Positions 26,015 to 37,500 of a stretch of DNA of 64,000 nt are shown piece by piece. The notes beneath the pieces are model-generated. The model did not search any database. It had not been told where the DNA came from and saw only the letters and a program-made list of their open reading frames with translations. Each line of letters starts with the position of its first letter. The first letter of the stretch is position 1. The translations under genes and the position numbers were made by a program. The stretch covers positions 930,001-994,000 of the forward strand of contig NC_008321.1 of NCBI RefSeq assembly GCF_000014685.1, written 5' to 3'. Origin of the DNA: Shewanella sp. MR-4. GTDB lineage: Bacteria; Pseudomonadota; Gammaproteobacteria; Enterobacterales; Shewanellaceae.

Positions 26015-26030
26015 CTACAAAATGCTACAT
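26015..26030. promoter_or_regulatory. RstA-box-like direct repeat, site 1
   Basis: CTACA-AAATG-CTACA repeats with a 10-base period, the layout bound by OmpR-family dimers. Compared with the E. coli RstA box as I recall it (TACATNTNGTTACA), nine of twelve defined positions match. It lies between the divergent MipA operon and the large subtilase gene. Confidence 0.6.
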
Positions 26031-26084
26031 CTTTGTCTGTAAAGGAATGTGTGCTGTTTGTGTTTAATTGGTGTTAATCAGTTG

Positions 26085-26099
26085 TACAAAATGCTACGT
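26085..26099. promoter_or_regulatory. RstA-box-like direct repeat, site 2
   Basis: TACAAAATGCTACGT shares 13 identical bases (TACAAAATGCTAC) with site 1, 69 bases away in the same orientation, which is unlikely by chance in a 293-base gap. Either promoter or both could be controlled from these sites. Confidence 0.6.
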
Positions 26100-26201
26100 G
26101 AAAGTGTTGATGTTTTCTCCAAATTGGATGCTTAGATGGTATGCCGCTTGGCAGCTTGCCCGTGGATAACGGCTCGCGATAACAATAACGGAGAAAGCAA
26201 A

Positions 26202-29200
26202 GTGAAGCTTAAAATACTAACTTGTACTATTGCTGCCGCCCTTTATGGTGCTGGTGCTATGCAGGCTGCTGCTAGCATAGGCGATGTACATAAACTTAAA
26301 GGTTTGCAGTTAACATCTGATCAAATTGCAAAGTTAAATGCCCCTGAAACGAAGATCGATGACGCTGATTTAGGGATAGGACTCAACCTTCAAATTACCC
26401 CTCAAGCTAACAAATTCGAATTTGAGGATGGCATAACGGGTGAGCAGATCTATATCGTTCGTCTGAATCAAAAACCACTGGCGCAAGTCAGTACGGAACT
26501 GTTAGCCAGCACGACTGCCAGCAAAACCTTTGGCAAATCGTCAAACTCAAAATTATTCGTTGCCGGTCAACCTGCCAGCAGCGCGGTAAAAAACTATCGT
26601 AGCCGCTTACTCGACAGCCAAAGACAAGTGATTGCTGACGTTCAGTCCACCGTGGGTGCCCGCCAAGTACGTCAACAATTTACCAATGCGGTCAACGGCT
26701 TCTCTATCGCAATGACGCAGGAAGAGGCGCAGCGCGTGTCTCAACTGGCCAATGTGTCCTCGGTTCGTCGCTCTAAAACCTATGAATTATTATCGGATGC
26801 GGGCCCTGAGCTAATTCAAGCCAATAAGATTTGGTCTGGTGAGGCAACAGATTCAGTACCTTACAAAGGTGAAGGGATTATCGTTGGTATCGTCGATACT
26901 GGGATTAACTCGGATCACCGTTCATTCGCCGATGTCGGTGATGATGGTTACGACCACACTAACCCATGGAATGCGGGTAACTACGTAGGTGACTGTACCA
27001 AGAGCGGTTTTGAGACCATGTGTAACGACAAGTTAATTGGCGTTCGCTCATACCCTGTTATCACTGATAATTTCACCAGCGGAGTGTATGGCGCAACTCG
27101 TCCAGCCGTGGGTGAAGATTATCAAGGCCACGGTACACACGTTGCTTCAACCGCTGCGGGTAACGTCCTGTTAGATGTCGATTATGTCAACCCTGATTCG
27201 GGGACTGAGGCATCAGATGGTTCCGTGATTAAGCCTAAACTATTCCCTCGTATGAGTGGTGTAGCGCCACACGCGAACATCGTTGCTTACCAAGTGTGTC
27301 ACCCTTCTAACGCAATCAATGCAGGCTGTCCTGGTGAAGCGTTAATTGCAGGTATTGAAGATGCGATCAACGATGGTGTTGACGTGATCAACTTCTCCAT
27401 CGGCGGTCAGGATTCAAACCCATGGGCTGACGATGTGGAATTAGCTTTCTTATCGGCTCGCGAAGCCGGTATTTCCGTTGCGGTGGCTGCGGGTAACTCT
27501 GGTCAACCAGTGGGTTACAAAGAATATTTTGGCCGAATTGACCACGCGTCACCTTGGTTAATGAACGTTGCTGCTAGTACCCATGCTCGCGAAGTTGAAA
27601 TCACCACTAAGCTGATTGACCCTATGGGCGGCAGTGAAGTGCCAAAATGGAGCGAAATTGTTGGTGGTGCAATCAACACGGCACCTGTCACAGGTATGGT
27701 GGTTAACGCTAAAAACTTTGGTGATGAATACTGTGCTAAACCCTTCCCAGCGGGTACCTTCGATCTGAAAGACGGCGACGGTAATCCAACGGATGTGATC
27801 GTGGTATGTAAGCGTAATAGCCTAGAAGATCCCAATGCGGTAGCCCGTACTGCTAAGGCTGATAACATCAAAGCTGGCGGCGCAGATGGCATGATCATGT
27901 ACAACTATGCGACCGCCGATGCGTTGGTGCCTACCGCTTCTTACTCTGTTCCAAGTATCCATATTACTAAGGAAGAGTGGGATGGTCGCTATGATAATGG
28001 CTTAGCGGGTTATGGTCTAAGTGATTGGCTGGCAAAGGGTAGCAATCACATGCTGACCATTTCTGGCACGACCATCGAACGTACAATGGATCCAGAGCGT
28101 GCCGATTGGTTAGCCGCATTCTCATCTCGCGGTCCAAGCCCATCAACGCCTGAGGCGCTGATCCCTGCCGTTGCTGCGCCAGGGGTGGATATTTATGCAG
28201 CCTTCGCCGATGAGCACCCATTCAGCAGTTCAGCTGCATCGGGTGATTTTGCCTTCCTAAGTGGTACTTCAATGGCATCGCCGCATGTAGCGGGCTCTAT
28301 GGCCTTGTTACGTCAGGCTCAACCAAGCTGGAGCGCGACTGAGATCCAATCTGCATTGGCGATGACGGCTGAAAACAAAGTGCAATACTACCGCTTGGAT
28401 GACAAGAATGGTGATGTGGCTTTAGCTTCAACCTACCGTGCGGGGACTGGCCGTATCAACGTGGCCAACGCAGTAAATGCTGGCTTTGTGATGGATGAAA
28501 CCGTTGAACGCTTTAAAGCGGCTGATCCGCATAATGGCGGTGCCGTTCACAAGCTGAATATTCCGCAGTTAGTGAACTTTGAATGTAAGCCTAAGTGTCA
28601 ATGGATCCGTACTATCAAGGCGACCAAAGATGGCACTTGGAGCGTGACCAACGGTGATGTGATTAACTGGAGCGTCGATTCACGTTCACAGTTCGTCCAA
28701 AACGGTGTGTCAATTAAAGTTACGCCAAACGAGTTTACTCTAGCGGCCGGCGAAACCATGGATATCGTGGTCGAAGCATCGATCATGGATACTCAAGACT
28801 GGTTCAGTAACGCGGAAGTTGAACTGCATTCAAACTTAACCTTCACCGAAACCAGTGGTAGAGCGTCAGAAGCGCACTGGCCTGTGGTATTCAAATACGA
28901 CAAAAATGGTATGCCAGGACGCTTGAGTGCCGTGGCTCACCGTAATGAGGCAAATGCTGTCATCAAAGGTATCGATTTACCTGAGGGCGACAACATTCAT
29001 GGTCGTATCTTTAGCCCTGTGAAAGCGGAAGTGAAAACCGTTGTGCTGCCGAAGGACGGCGATGGTAACTTCCCATGGAGTAGCAATGCTGATTTAACCG
29101 TCAGTATGGACGAGCGTATCGATGAAGCCACCTATGTGGAAATGATTGATGTGCCTGCTAATGCTCGCCGTTTAATCGTCGAATCCTTTGGTACGACTCA

Positions 29201-31319
29201 GTCTGAACTCAGTGAAGTTTTAGACAAAGGTAATCTGATCGTCTTCGTTGGTAAGGACTATAACGGTAACGGTAAGGCCGATCCTTTCGAAGAGCTGCTT
29301 TGTGTGTCTAACCACATCCAATACAACAACTTCTGTAATATTAACCAACCAGAAGAAGGTAAGTATTGGGCGTTGTTCTATAACCCAAGAAAAGGCTCTG
29401 CGAGTAACAACTATTACAATGCGTTGGAAGAAACCTTCCAATATGCAACGACAGTTGTGATGGACCAAGTTGCCAGCGAAATGAGTGTCGACGTTCCTGC
29501 GAGTAATGGTCGTGATCCGGTTGATATTACAGTTAACTGGGATATGCCAGAGATGAAAGAAGGTGACGTGTACTACTCGTTACTGGACTTTGGAACCTCA
29601 GAGGTGAACGCCGGTAACATTGGTAAAGTTGCCTTTAAACTGGAACGCGGTGTGGACGATGTTCACTTAGACGCAACCCAAACTGCGGCAGTGGCTGGCG
29701 ATCAAATTCCGTTTACCTTCGAGGTGCAACCTAACAATACTGGCGCTGACCGTGCATTTAGCATTGTCGCGACCATTCCGTCAGGATTTAGCCTACGTGC
29801 TGAGGACGTTCTAAGCTCTTCAAGCACTATCGTTAAAGATGTGAAACTGGAAAATGGCAAGCTCACCATTAGCGGTATACAACCCGATACCAGCGAGCTT
29901 GAGCCACGTTACAACATCACCACTAACGTTGATGATGCTATGTGCCGTACGCCGGACTTCGGTAACAAGAAACCGGGCGGTTACGTGAACTTAGAAGAGT
30001 TCACTATCTACCCAATCTTCAGTGGTTTTGCGCCAGTTGAGTATGGTGCTAACGGTAAGGCATTAAGTGGTAAGGATAATAATATCCTGTATCGCAACGG
30101 TATTACCTTACCAATCAGTACCGTCTTTAATGGTGCCTATGACAGTTTCCACCTGTACAACAACAAAGATAGCATCAACGTTTGGAAGCAGAACCACTTG
30201 GATATTCGTGGTCACGGTATCGTGTCCTTATTCCAAAATCAGCCATTCTTCTACCCATACCATGACATCTTCCCGTACAACAGCTTCCCATACGCTTCTA
30301 TCGGTATGCTGTGGCGTGGATTTGGTCTAGGTGCGGGGGCAACTCAAGATATTCTGAGTGTGCCATTGATTAATAAGACTACTGAACGTGCGGGTATCTC
30401 TATCGCGAGTACACCAAGCGGTTGGGGTATTTTGGAATACGATAATGCTCGTTCTTATAAGCCTTTAGGATACGATGCAAACCGTGTTTACCAATGGGAA
30501 GAGAAGGATGATAGGTTCGACTTCGAGCTGATCTTCAACGCTAACACCCGCTTCGGTGATGGTGAATACGAATTGATGATGGCTTACGACAATATCAACT
30601 TTGGTTCTCAAGATGACCGTGGTTCTATTGGTCTGCAAGGCTTCCAAGGCGGTCTATATGCCTATGGTCCACTGCAGAAGTACCTAGGTGAGCAATATGC
30701 CTTCAATAATCTGAAGGACAAAATCCACAACGGTTTAGTGATTTGTTATGACTACGTTGGCCCAGAGTCGTCACAGTTTGAAGTGACTGCATGGACTACC
30801 GTGAAAAATAACGCCGCTGGCCAAGTGTTGACGGTTGATGCGGTTAGCCAAGTTGAAGGTATGGCCGACATCAGCATGAGCCACAGTGTAACTGTGCCGT
30901 CCAATATCAGTATTGGTGCGATTGCCGACCAAACGATCGCGGAAAACACTAGCCTAGAAGGTCTTAAGGTCGTGTTTGCCGATGAGCAAAACAGCGTGAA
31001 CAAGATCACCGTAACAGGTGAGCACATCAGCGCTGTCGTGGATGGCAATACCTCTGGTTCAAGCATCACTATCACGCCAGAAGCTAACTTCCACGGCGAC
31101 GTAGAAGTCACAGTGACTGTGAGTGATGTGGAAAGCCCAACAGATGCAGCGAGCACCAGCTTTATGCTGACCGTTGAATCCGATGGTGTTGAGCCACCAA
31201 CTACGCCTGTAACACCTGAACCAAAGCCTGACACCAACAAAGATAGCGGTGGTGCGTTAGGTGGTTTGTCTATGTTACTCGCACTGGGGGCATTGATCAG
31301 AAGAAGAAAAACTCACTAA
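26202..31319 (+). CDS. Large secreted S8 (subtilisin-like) serine protease with GlyGly-CTERM tail
   Basis: The 1705-residue surface or secreted protease starts at GTG 26202 (VKLKILTCTIAAALYGAGAMQAAAS), a good signal peptide behind a GGAGA ribosome binding site. The longer frame from 26136 lacks both. An inhibitor-I9-like propeptide region at about residues 80-190 precedes the S8 domain. The catalytic triad is Asp232 (GIVDTGINSDH), His313 (QGHGTHVAST) and Ser690 (LSGTSMASPHVAG). A PA-type insertion sits between His and Ser (about residues 480-620). The long C-terminal part is beta-rich and includes a cadherin-like domain (IADQTIAENTSLEG). The last 28 residues are GlyGly-CTERM: GG-rich turn, hydrophobic helix, then RRRK, the signal processed by rhombosortase. 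Confidence 0.93.
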   Translation: MKLKILTCTIAAALYGAGAMQAAASIGDVHKLKGLQLTSDQIAKLNAPETKIDDADLGIGLNLQITPQANKFEFEDGITGEQIYIVRLNQKPLAQVSTELLASTTASKTFGKSSNSKLFVAGQPASSAVKNYRSRLLDSQRQVIADVQSTVGARQVRQQFTNAVNGFSIAMTQEEAQRVSQLANVSSVRRSKTYELLSDAGPELIQANKIWSGEATDSVPYKGEGIIVGIVDTGINSDHRSFADVGDDGYDHTNPWNAGNYVGDCTKSGFETMCNDKLIGVRSYPVITDNFTSGVYGATRPAVGEDYQGHGTHVASTAAGNVLLDVDYVNPDSGTEASDGSVIKPKLFPRMSGVAPHANIVAYQVCHPSNAINAGCPGEALIAGIEDAINDGVDVINFSIGGQDSNPWADDVELAFLSAREAGISVAVAAGNSGQPVGYKEYFGRIDHASPWLMNVAASTHAREVEITTKLIDPMGGSEVPKWSEIVGGAINTAPVTGMVVNAKNFGDEYCAKPFPAGTFDLKDGDGNPTDVIVVCKRNSLEDPNAVARTAKADNIKAGGADGMIMYNYATADALVPTASYSVPSIHITKEEWDGRYDNGLAGYGLSDWLAKGSNHMLTISGTTIERTMDPERADWLAAFSSRGPSPSTPEALIPAVAAPGVDIYAAFADEHPFSSSAASGDFAFLSGTSMASPHVAGSMALLRQAQPSWSATEIQSALAMTAENKVQYYRLDDKNGDVALASTYRAGTGRINVANAVNAGFVMDETVERFKAADPHNGGAVHKLNIPQLVNFECKPKCQWIRTIKATKDGTWSVTNGDVINWSVDSRSQFVQNGVSIKVTPNEFTLAAGETMDIVVEASIMDTQDWFSNAEVELHSNLTFTETSGRASEAHWPVVFKYDKNGMPGRLSAVAHRNEANAVIKGIDLPEGDNIHGRIFSPVKAEVKTVVLPKDGDGNFPWSSNADLTVSMDERIDEATYVEMIDVPANARRLIVESFGTTQSELSEVLDKGNLIVFVGKDYNGNGKADPFEELLCVSNHIQYNNFCNINQPEEGKYWALFYNPRKGSASNNYYNALEETFQYATTVVMDQVASEMSVDVPASNGRDPVDITVNWDMPEMKEGDVYYSLLDFGTSEVNAGNIGKVAFKLERGVDDVHLDATQTAAVAGDQIPFTFEVQPNNTGADRAFSIVATIPSGFSLRAEDVLSSSSTIVKDVKLENGKLTISGIQPDTSELEPRYNITTNVDDAMCRTPDFGNKKPGGYVNLEEFTIYPIFSGFAPVEYGANGKALSGKDNNILYRNGITLPISTVFNGAYDSFHLYNNKDSINVWKQNHLDIRGHGIVSLFQNQPFFYPYHDIFPYNSFPYASIGMLWRGFGLGAGATQDILSVPLINKTTERAGISIASTPSGWGILEYDNARSYKPLGYDANRVYQWEEKDDRFDFELIFNANTRFGDGEYELMMAYDNINFGSQDDRGSIGLQGFQGGLYAYGPLQKYLGEQYAFNNLKDKIHNGLVICYDYVGPESSQFEVTAWTTVKNNAAGQVLTVDAVSQVEGMADISMSHSVTVPSNISIGAIADQTIAENTSLEGLKVVFADEQNSVNKITVTGEHISAVVDGNTSGSSITITPEANFHGDVEVTVTVSDVESPTDAASTSFMLTVESDGVEPPTTPVTPEPKPDTNKDSGGALGGLSMLLALGALIRRRKTH

Positions 31320-31368
31320 TCTTGAGTTTAACTTCCTAGTCAATTGATATTTATCCTGAATTTAGGAT

Positions 31369-31397
31369 GCCGGCAAATGGATTTTGCCGGCTTTTTT
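31369..31397 (+). terminator. Rho-independent terminator of the subtilase gene
   Basis: GCCGGCAAA and TTTGCCGGC arms with a short loop run into six T residues, about 50 bases after the stop. Confidence 0.92.
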
Positions 31398-31481
31398 GTT
31401 TATGGAATCCGCTATACCTCGAAGATTTTACATTTCACTTTCATTAAATTGTCTTTTTAGTGGCATAATCTTGTTCATTTT

Positions 31482-32654
31482 ATGCATCCAAAGGCAAAGT
31501 TTATGCTGCAGATATTCTTACGTTTTTTTTCCCTTGGTCTAATGAGCTTTGGTGGACCAGCGGCGCATATTGGCTATTTTCGCCAAACCTTTGTCAATGA
31601 ACTCGCTTGGCTCGATGATAAACGCTACGCCAGCTTGGTCGCTTTAAGCCAATTTATGCCGGGGCCAGGGTCGAGCCAAGTAGGATTTGCCATTGGTTAC
31701 CATCGCGGTGGGCTTTTAGGCGCCATTGCGGCCTTTGCTGGATTTACCTTACCTTCCTTTGTGTTGATGTATCTGCTGGCCGTGACAACCGCGGCCTGGC
31801 TAGGTAATGAATATATGCAGGGCATCATCCATGGCTTAAAACTGCTGGCGGTCGTAGTGGTTGCAGATGCTGTGCAGGTGATGTTTAAGCAGTTTTGCCA
31901 ACGTCAAGCCGCCCGTTTAGTTATGCTTGGCAGCGCCGCGGCGATTTTGATTTTTCCGTTTTTGTGGACCCAAATTGTATTGTTAATTCTTGCCGCTCTC
32001 TTAGGCTTATCATTTCTCAGTGCGAGTGAGAGCGAAGTGCAAAAGTCTGAACCCATTCGCTTGAATTACCTGAGCCTCGCTATATTTATCGCCTTGTTTG
32101 CGGGGAGTTTTTTTGCGATTAACCTCGGCGCCGAGGCGGGGATCTTTGGCGAATTCTACCGTGTCGGCAGCTTAGTCTTTGGTGGCGGCCATGTGGTGCT
32201 GCCACTGCTTGAAACTGCGGTGGGTGATACGATGAGCGGCGATCGTTTTCTCACCGGATACGCCTTTGCCCAAGCCGTGCCTGGGCCTATGTTTACCTTT
32301 GCCACCTTCCTTGGCGCCGAGATGATGCTAGACAATCCCTTTGTCGGTGCCGCCATTGCAACTGTAGCTATCTTTTTACCGGGATTTTTATTGATGTTGG
32401 TGGGGTTAAAAAGTTGGCACGCGATTGCCGCCAGACCCAAGATTGCTGGCATGCTCTCGGGCGTGAATGCTTGTGTGGTGGGATTATTGGCGGCGGCGCT
32501 GTATCAACCCGTGTTTACCCAAGGCGTGTTATCCGCGGTGGATATGGCCGTAGTACTGCTTGGTTTTGGTGCATTAAAGCTCTTTAAACCGCAGATGGTA
32601 CTGCTGGTTCTTGGCTTTAGCGTATGCGGTATCGGATTGATATTGCTTGGGTAA
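31482..32654 (+). CDS. chrA: Chromate transporter ChrA
   Basis: ChrA exports chromate across the inner membrane. The 390-residue protein is the long form with two CHR domains. The first begins FLRFFSLGLMSFGGPAAHIGYFRQTFV and has QFMPGPGSSQVGFAIGYHRGG. The second begins FYRVGSLVFGGGHVVLPLLE and has AQAVPGPMFTFATFLG. About ten membrane spans fit. ATG at 31482 or 31503 could be the start; the conserved part begins just after the second. No sulfate-uptake or chrB regulator gene is adjacent, so regulation is not evident. Confidence 0.92.
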   Translation: MHPKAKFMLQIFLRFFSLGLMSFGGPAAHIGYFRQTFVNELAWLDDKRYASLVALSQFMPGPGSSQVGFAIGYHRGGLLGAIAAFAGFTLPSFVLMYLLAVTTAAWLGNEYMQGIIHGLKLLAVVVVADAVQVMFKQFCQRQAARLVMLGSAAAILIFPFLWTQIVLLILAALLGLSFLSASESEVQKSEPIRLNYLSLAIFIALFAGSFFAINLGAEAGIFGEFYRVGSLVFGGGHVVLPLLETAVGDTMSGDRFLTGYAFAQAVPGPMFTFATFLGAEMMLDNPFVGAAIATVAIFLPGFLLMLVGLKSWHAIAARPKIAGMLSGVNACVVGLLAAALYQPVFTQGVLSAVDMAVVLLGFGALKLFKPQMVLLVLGFSVCGIGLILLG

Positions 32655-32789
32655 ACTAAATTATCGACATGCTAGCTGGTGCAAATTAATACAATATTTG
32701 TTAAGTCAAACCCAAAGATGTTGCACTGTTTTGGCTATACTTCAGACATATTAAAAAAAATAAGCTCGATCACCCTGGAGTAAGCAAGC

Positions 32790-34454
32790 ATGTCGAATTT
32801 AAGCCTGCGTAATAAATTACTGCTGTTATCTTTGTTTCCCCTCATTTTGACCCTATTTGTGCTCATGACCGTCTCCTACTATGTGGAACAGGAATCCCTC
32901 GCGGAAGAAGTGGTGACCTTTAGGACTAAGCTGGTGGGCGAACGTAAACAACAAATTAAAGAAGCTACCGAAATTGCCGCCGGAATCGTGAAATACCAAC
33001 TGTCTCTCAAGGAAAATGGCAATGTAAATCAAGCCCTGCGTGATATTCGTTTTGGCAGCGCGGGTTACTTCTTTATGTATGACTCACAAGGGAAAAATAT
33101 TTTCCACGCTCTGATGCCAAACTTAGAGGGGCAAAACAAAATCGATATGACTGACCCCCGTGGCACTAAGATCATTGTCGGTTTGCTGGATGCGGCAAAA
33201 CGGGGAGACGGTAACTTTTCCTACTATTATCAAAAGCCTAATACTAATGAACAAATTGAGAAGATAAGCTATGTGATGATGGTTCCTGGCACCGACTGGA
33301 TGTTAGGTACTGGAGCTTATATCGACGATATCGAAGCGGTTGTCGAGGATTATCGCCAAACCGTAACTGAGCAGATGGACGAAAAATCTTTCATGATCTT
33401 ATTGATCGCCCTTGCGCTCACAGGGATCACGGCCTTTATCATCATGATGGCAGCCCATCGTATGGTCGTACCGATTAAACACATGGCGGATAATCTTAAT
33501 GATATTGCCAAGGGGGAAGGGGACTTAACCAAACGCTTAAGTGTTAAGGGAGCAGATGAGATTGCCCAATTAGGTCAAGCCTTTAACTTGTTCGTCGATA
33601 AGCTGCAAAACATTATCGGCGATGTAGCGAATGCGACGGCGAAAGTAAAATCCGCCGCCAACGCGATTCACGACCAAACCAAAGTGATGTCAAGGCAGCT
33701 ACTTAGCCACAACAACGAAACAGACCAAGTGGTGACGGCCATTACCGAGATGTCGTCTACTGCGAGTGAAGTGGCGCAAAATACCACTCAAGTGGCCGAG
33801 GCGACCCACGCGGCGACGGGTGATGTAGCCAATGCTCAGCGCTGCGTCGATGCCTCACTCGAAGAGATTGCAGGTCTTATGGCGCAAATCAATAATGCCG
33901 CTGGCAGCATTAAATCCTTAAGTGAGCAATCGCAAAAGATTAACAGTGTCTTGTCGGTAATCGGTGGCATTGCCGAGCAAACCAACCTGCTGGCCCTCAA
34001 CGCGGCGATTGAAGCAGCCCGCGCCGGTGAACAGGGTCGAGGCTTTGCCGTGGTGGCCGATGAAGTGCGTAATCTTGCCAGCCGTACTCAGGCAAGTACC
34101 TTAGAAATCAACGAAATGCTTTCAGAACTCCACAAGCTGGTGGCCTTAGCGGTAAAAACCATGGATGAAAGCCAACAGAGCTGCGTGCGCTCGGTGGATT
34201 CTTCCCGCGCTATTTCGGAAAGCTTAGGCTCAGTGACATCGGCGGTGACTGCGATTAACGATATGAGTACCCAAATTGCGACGGCGGCGACCGAGCAAAG
34301 TTCAGTGACCGAAGAAATCAACCGTAACGTTTATGCCATCCAAGAAATCGTTAACGAGCTGCTGCACTCCAGTGAAGATGCGGCCAAGGTGAGTCAAACC
34401 GTGTCTCAGGAAGGGGTTAACCTGGGTAAATTGGTGGGACAGTTTAAGATTTAA
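32790..34454 (+). CDS. Methyl-accepting chemotaxis protein with sCache_2 sensor
   Basis: The 554-residue chemoreceptor has a first membrane span at about residues 10-30. The periplasmic single-Cache domain spans about residues 35-185 ([42 protein letters not shown] are its typical blocks). A second span lies at about 200-222, then HAMP and the signalling domain. The hairpin tip is [51 protein letters not shown]. sCache_2 receptors often bind small carboxylates, but the ligand is not visible here. No C-terminal CheR pentapeptide is present (it ends [10 protein letters not shown]). A terminator follows. Confidence 0.93.
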   Translation: MSNLSLRNKLLLLSLFPLILTLFVLMTVSYYVEQESLAEEVVTFRTKLVGERKQQIKEATEIAAGIVKYQLSLKENGNVNQALRDIRFGSAGYFFMYDSQGKNIFHALMPNLEGQNKIDMTDPRGTKIIVGLLDAAKRGDGNFSYYYQKPNTNEQIEKISYVMMVPGTDWMLGTGAYIDDIEAVVEDYRQTVTEQMDEKSFMILLIALALTGITAFIIMMAAHRMVVPIKHMADNLNDIAKGEGDLTKRLSVKGADEIAQLGQAFNLFVDKLQNIIGDVANATAKVKSAANAIHDQTKVMSRQLLSHNNETDQVVTAITEMSSTASEVAQNTTQVAEATHAATGDVANAQRCVDASLEEIAGLMAQINNAAGSIKSLSEQSQKINSVLSVIGGIAEQTNLLALNAAIEAARAGEQGRGFAVVADEVRNLASRTQASTLEINEMLSELHKLVALAVKTMDESQQSCVRSVDSSRAISESLGSVTSAVTAINDMSTQIATAATEQSSVTEEINRNVYAIQEIVNELLHSSEDAAKVSQTVSQEGVNLGKLVGQFKI

Positions 34455-34494
34455 CTCGGCTAATTAAACAAGTTAATTAAGTTAGCGAATAAAG

Positions 34495-34520
34495 ACGGGA
34501 GACAGTGTCTCCCGTTTTTT
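34495..34520 (+). terminator. Terminator between the chemoreceptor and formate dehydrogenase genes
   Basis: ACGGGAGAC and GTCTCCCGT arms with an AGT loop are followed by six T residues. Confidence 0.92.
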
Positions 34521-34561
34521 ATGTTTATCTTTGGGCTTAATTTTATGCTTGCAATGAAGCC

Positions 34562-37500
34562 TTAGGCTGGTTCACTCACGCTTGTTGTCACCTTTTCAGC
34601 CCTGACCGCGCAGACCTTATATTCGGGAATATAAGCCACAGGATCTAAGGCATTGATCGTGAGCTTATTCGCTGCGGCCTCCACAAAATGGAACGGCAGG
34701 AACAGCACGCCCGCTTGGGCGCGTTTAGTCACAAAGGCATCGATTTCAATCTCTCCGCGGCGGGTGGTAAGGCGAAGTTTATCGCCGTTATGGATCCCCA
34801 GTTGCTCCGCATCATAGACAGAAATCATCACCTTAGGCGCGCCGAGTAGATCCAGCCCTGGTGTTTTACGGGTGAGTGTGCCCGTGTGGAATTGCTCCAA
34901 TAGCCGCCCCGTCGATAGCGTCAGCGGATACTCGTTGCAGGGCATCTCTGCAGGCAGGCGATAACTAACGGGGGTAAATAAGCCTAAGCCTCGAGTGAAT
35001 TGGCTTTGGTGCATAATCGGCGTCCCGGGATGGGTTTCATCTGGACAGGGCCATTGAATCCCTTGAGAGATTTGACCTTCGGCATTGGCACTTAATCTGT
35101 CCCAGCGAATACCGCGATACTGCGGAGTAAGTTCGTTGATCTCGCACCAAATGGCTTCTTCGTTGGCATAATCCCAGTTAGCGCCCATGGCATTAGCGAC
35201 GGCCTGCACTATCTGCCAATCGGGTAAGGCTTCACCCGGTGAGGCGAGCGCTTGCTCGAGTCGCTGCACCCGACGCTCGGTATTGGTAAAGTGACCGCGT
35301 TTTTCCACGAATGCGGCGGCGGGCAAGACCACATGGGCAAGCTCGGCCGTCTCGGTTAAAAAGATATCCTGCACCACCAAAAACTCGACTTTGCTCAAGG
35401 CATTAAGTACATGGGCTTGGTCGGGGTCGCTGAGCACGGGATTCTCACCCATCACATACAAGGCTTTAATGTTGCCCTTGGCAATATCATGCATCATATG
35501 GGTTGCGGTGACGCCAATCTCCTCCGATAACGGCGTTTGCCAGTGGTCTTCAAAGCGCATTCTGGCATGAATATCCGTGACCTTTTGGTAACCGGTAAAA
35601 TAGTTGGGTAGCGCGCCCATGTCGCAGGCACCTTGGACATTACTCTGGCCGCGAAGTGGGTTAATCCCCGCGCCTGACACACCAATATTGCCGCAAAGTA
35701 GCTGCAAATTAGAGATAGCCGTGACGTTATCGTGCCCAGTCGTATGCTGAGTGATACCCATGGCGTAATAAACCGCGGTCTTTTGCGCCGTGCCTATGGT
35801 GCGCGCGAGGCGGGCAATGTCTTCGGCTTTTACGCCCGTGATGAGTGCTGCGTTTTCGAGGGAGTAATCCTCCTTGGATAACTCCGCATAGAGGGCCACA
35901 ATGCCTTCGGTACGCTCGGCGATATAGTCTTTATCCTGCCAATCGTTACGAATAATTTCTGCCATAATGGCGTTGAGCAGCATCACATCCGTCCCCGGTC
36001 TGTGGGCGACATACAGCTCGGCCTTTTCGGCAATGCCAACCCGCTTCGGATCGGCAACCAGCAAACGCGCGCCGTGCTGCATCACTGCCTGTTGAATTTT
36101 AGAGGCGATAATCGGATGGGCGCAGGTGGTGTCTGAGCCTAAGATAAAGATGACGTCCGAGTCCTTGATGCTCGGAATATCATTGGTCATGGCACCGCTA
36201 CCAATACTCTGCTGCAAACCCGTTACCGTCGATGAGTGGCATAGGCGGGCGCAGTGATCAATATTGTTGGTGCCAAGAACACTGCGAACAAACTTTTGCA
36301 GCACAAAGTTATCTTCGTTGGTGGCCTTGGCCGAGGCGAGACTGGCGAGAGCATTGCTGCCATCTTTTTGTTTTATCTCGGTTAAGCGTTTTGCCACATA
36401 GGCAATGGCTTCGGGCCAACTACTCGGTTGCAGCTCACCGTTTTTACGTATTAGTGGCGTAGTGAGACGTTTGTCGCTGTGAATAAAATCGAAGCCAAAA
36501 CGTCCCTTAACACACAGCATGCCTTGGTTAACGACCGAGTCCTTATTGCCTTCGATATGACGAATGCGATTGGCGTTGGAGTCGATTTTAAGGTCGAGGC
36601 GACAGCCAACGCCGCAGTAAGTACAAATCGTCGAGGCAGTTTTTAATTCTGTGCTATCGCCTTGGCGTTTATCTCGGGCATCGACCAGTGCGCCCGTCGG
36701 ACAAACCTGTACACAGTTACCACATTGCACACAGAGGCTATCGGCCATGCTCGCACTAAAGCCGACTCTCGGCGCGCGGCGCTCCATGTGTTGAGTCATT
36801 TCCTGCGGCAGCGCCTGATAGGAATCTTGGCTAAATTGAATCGCGCAGTGGCCACTCTGCTGTTGACACACATCGACGCATTTACCGCAGCTAATACAGC
36901 GATTAGCATCGAATTGAATAAAGGGTGCGCTCTTATCAACACTGAAATGCCGTGCATTTTCAGTGGCTAAGCTTTTGGCCTCGACACCATAATCCGTGGC
37001 GTAATCCCTAAGCTTACAGTCAGTATTGGCCTGACAGGCGCACTCGAGACAGCGCGCCGCCTCTTGCATGGCGGCATCTGCGGGAAAACCTAACTCGACT
37101 TCACTGTAATTCAGTAGCCGTTGCAGCGCCGTGAGTTCGGGCATCTTCAAGCGGGGCTGACGCGGCGTATGGGGATAATGCGTTGACCCTGCTTTTGAGC
37201 TTGTTTCGGTTTGCTTAAGAGCGTTTGGAATGAGGGCGCTTGGTATGGTTTTGACCGAGTTAAACTCATGGGCATGTAAATCGCAGCTAAGGCCGATTTT
37301 TAGCATCTTATCAATAGCGATTGCCGCTTTACGGCCATCGCCAATGGCGGCTACGGCGGTGGCAGGACCTCTGCGGGCATCGCCCATCACAAACAGTTTT
37401 TCTACACCCGATGACATGGTTTGCTCGCAGCCTATCAGGGTGTTCCAGCGGCTCAGCGCCAGCTCGCCATGGCTGAGTTGCCCCATAGGATCTTGCATAA

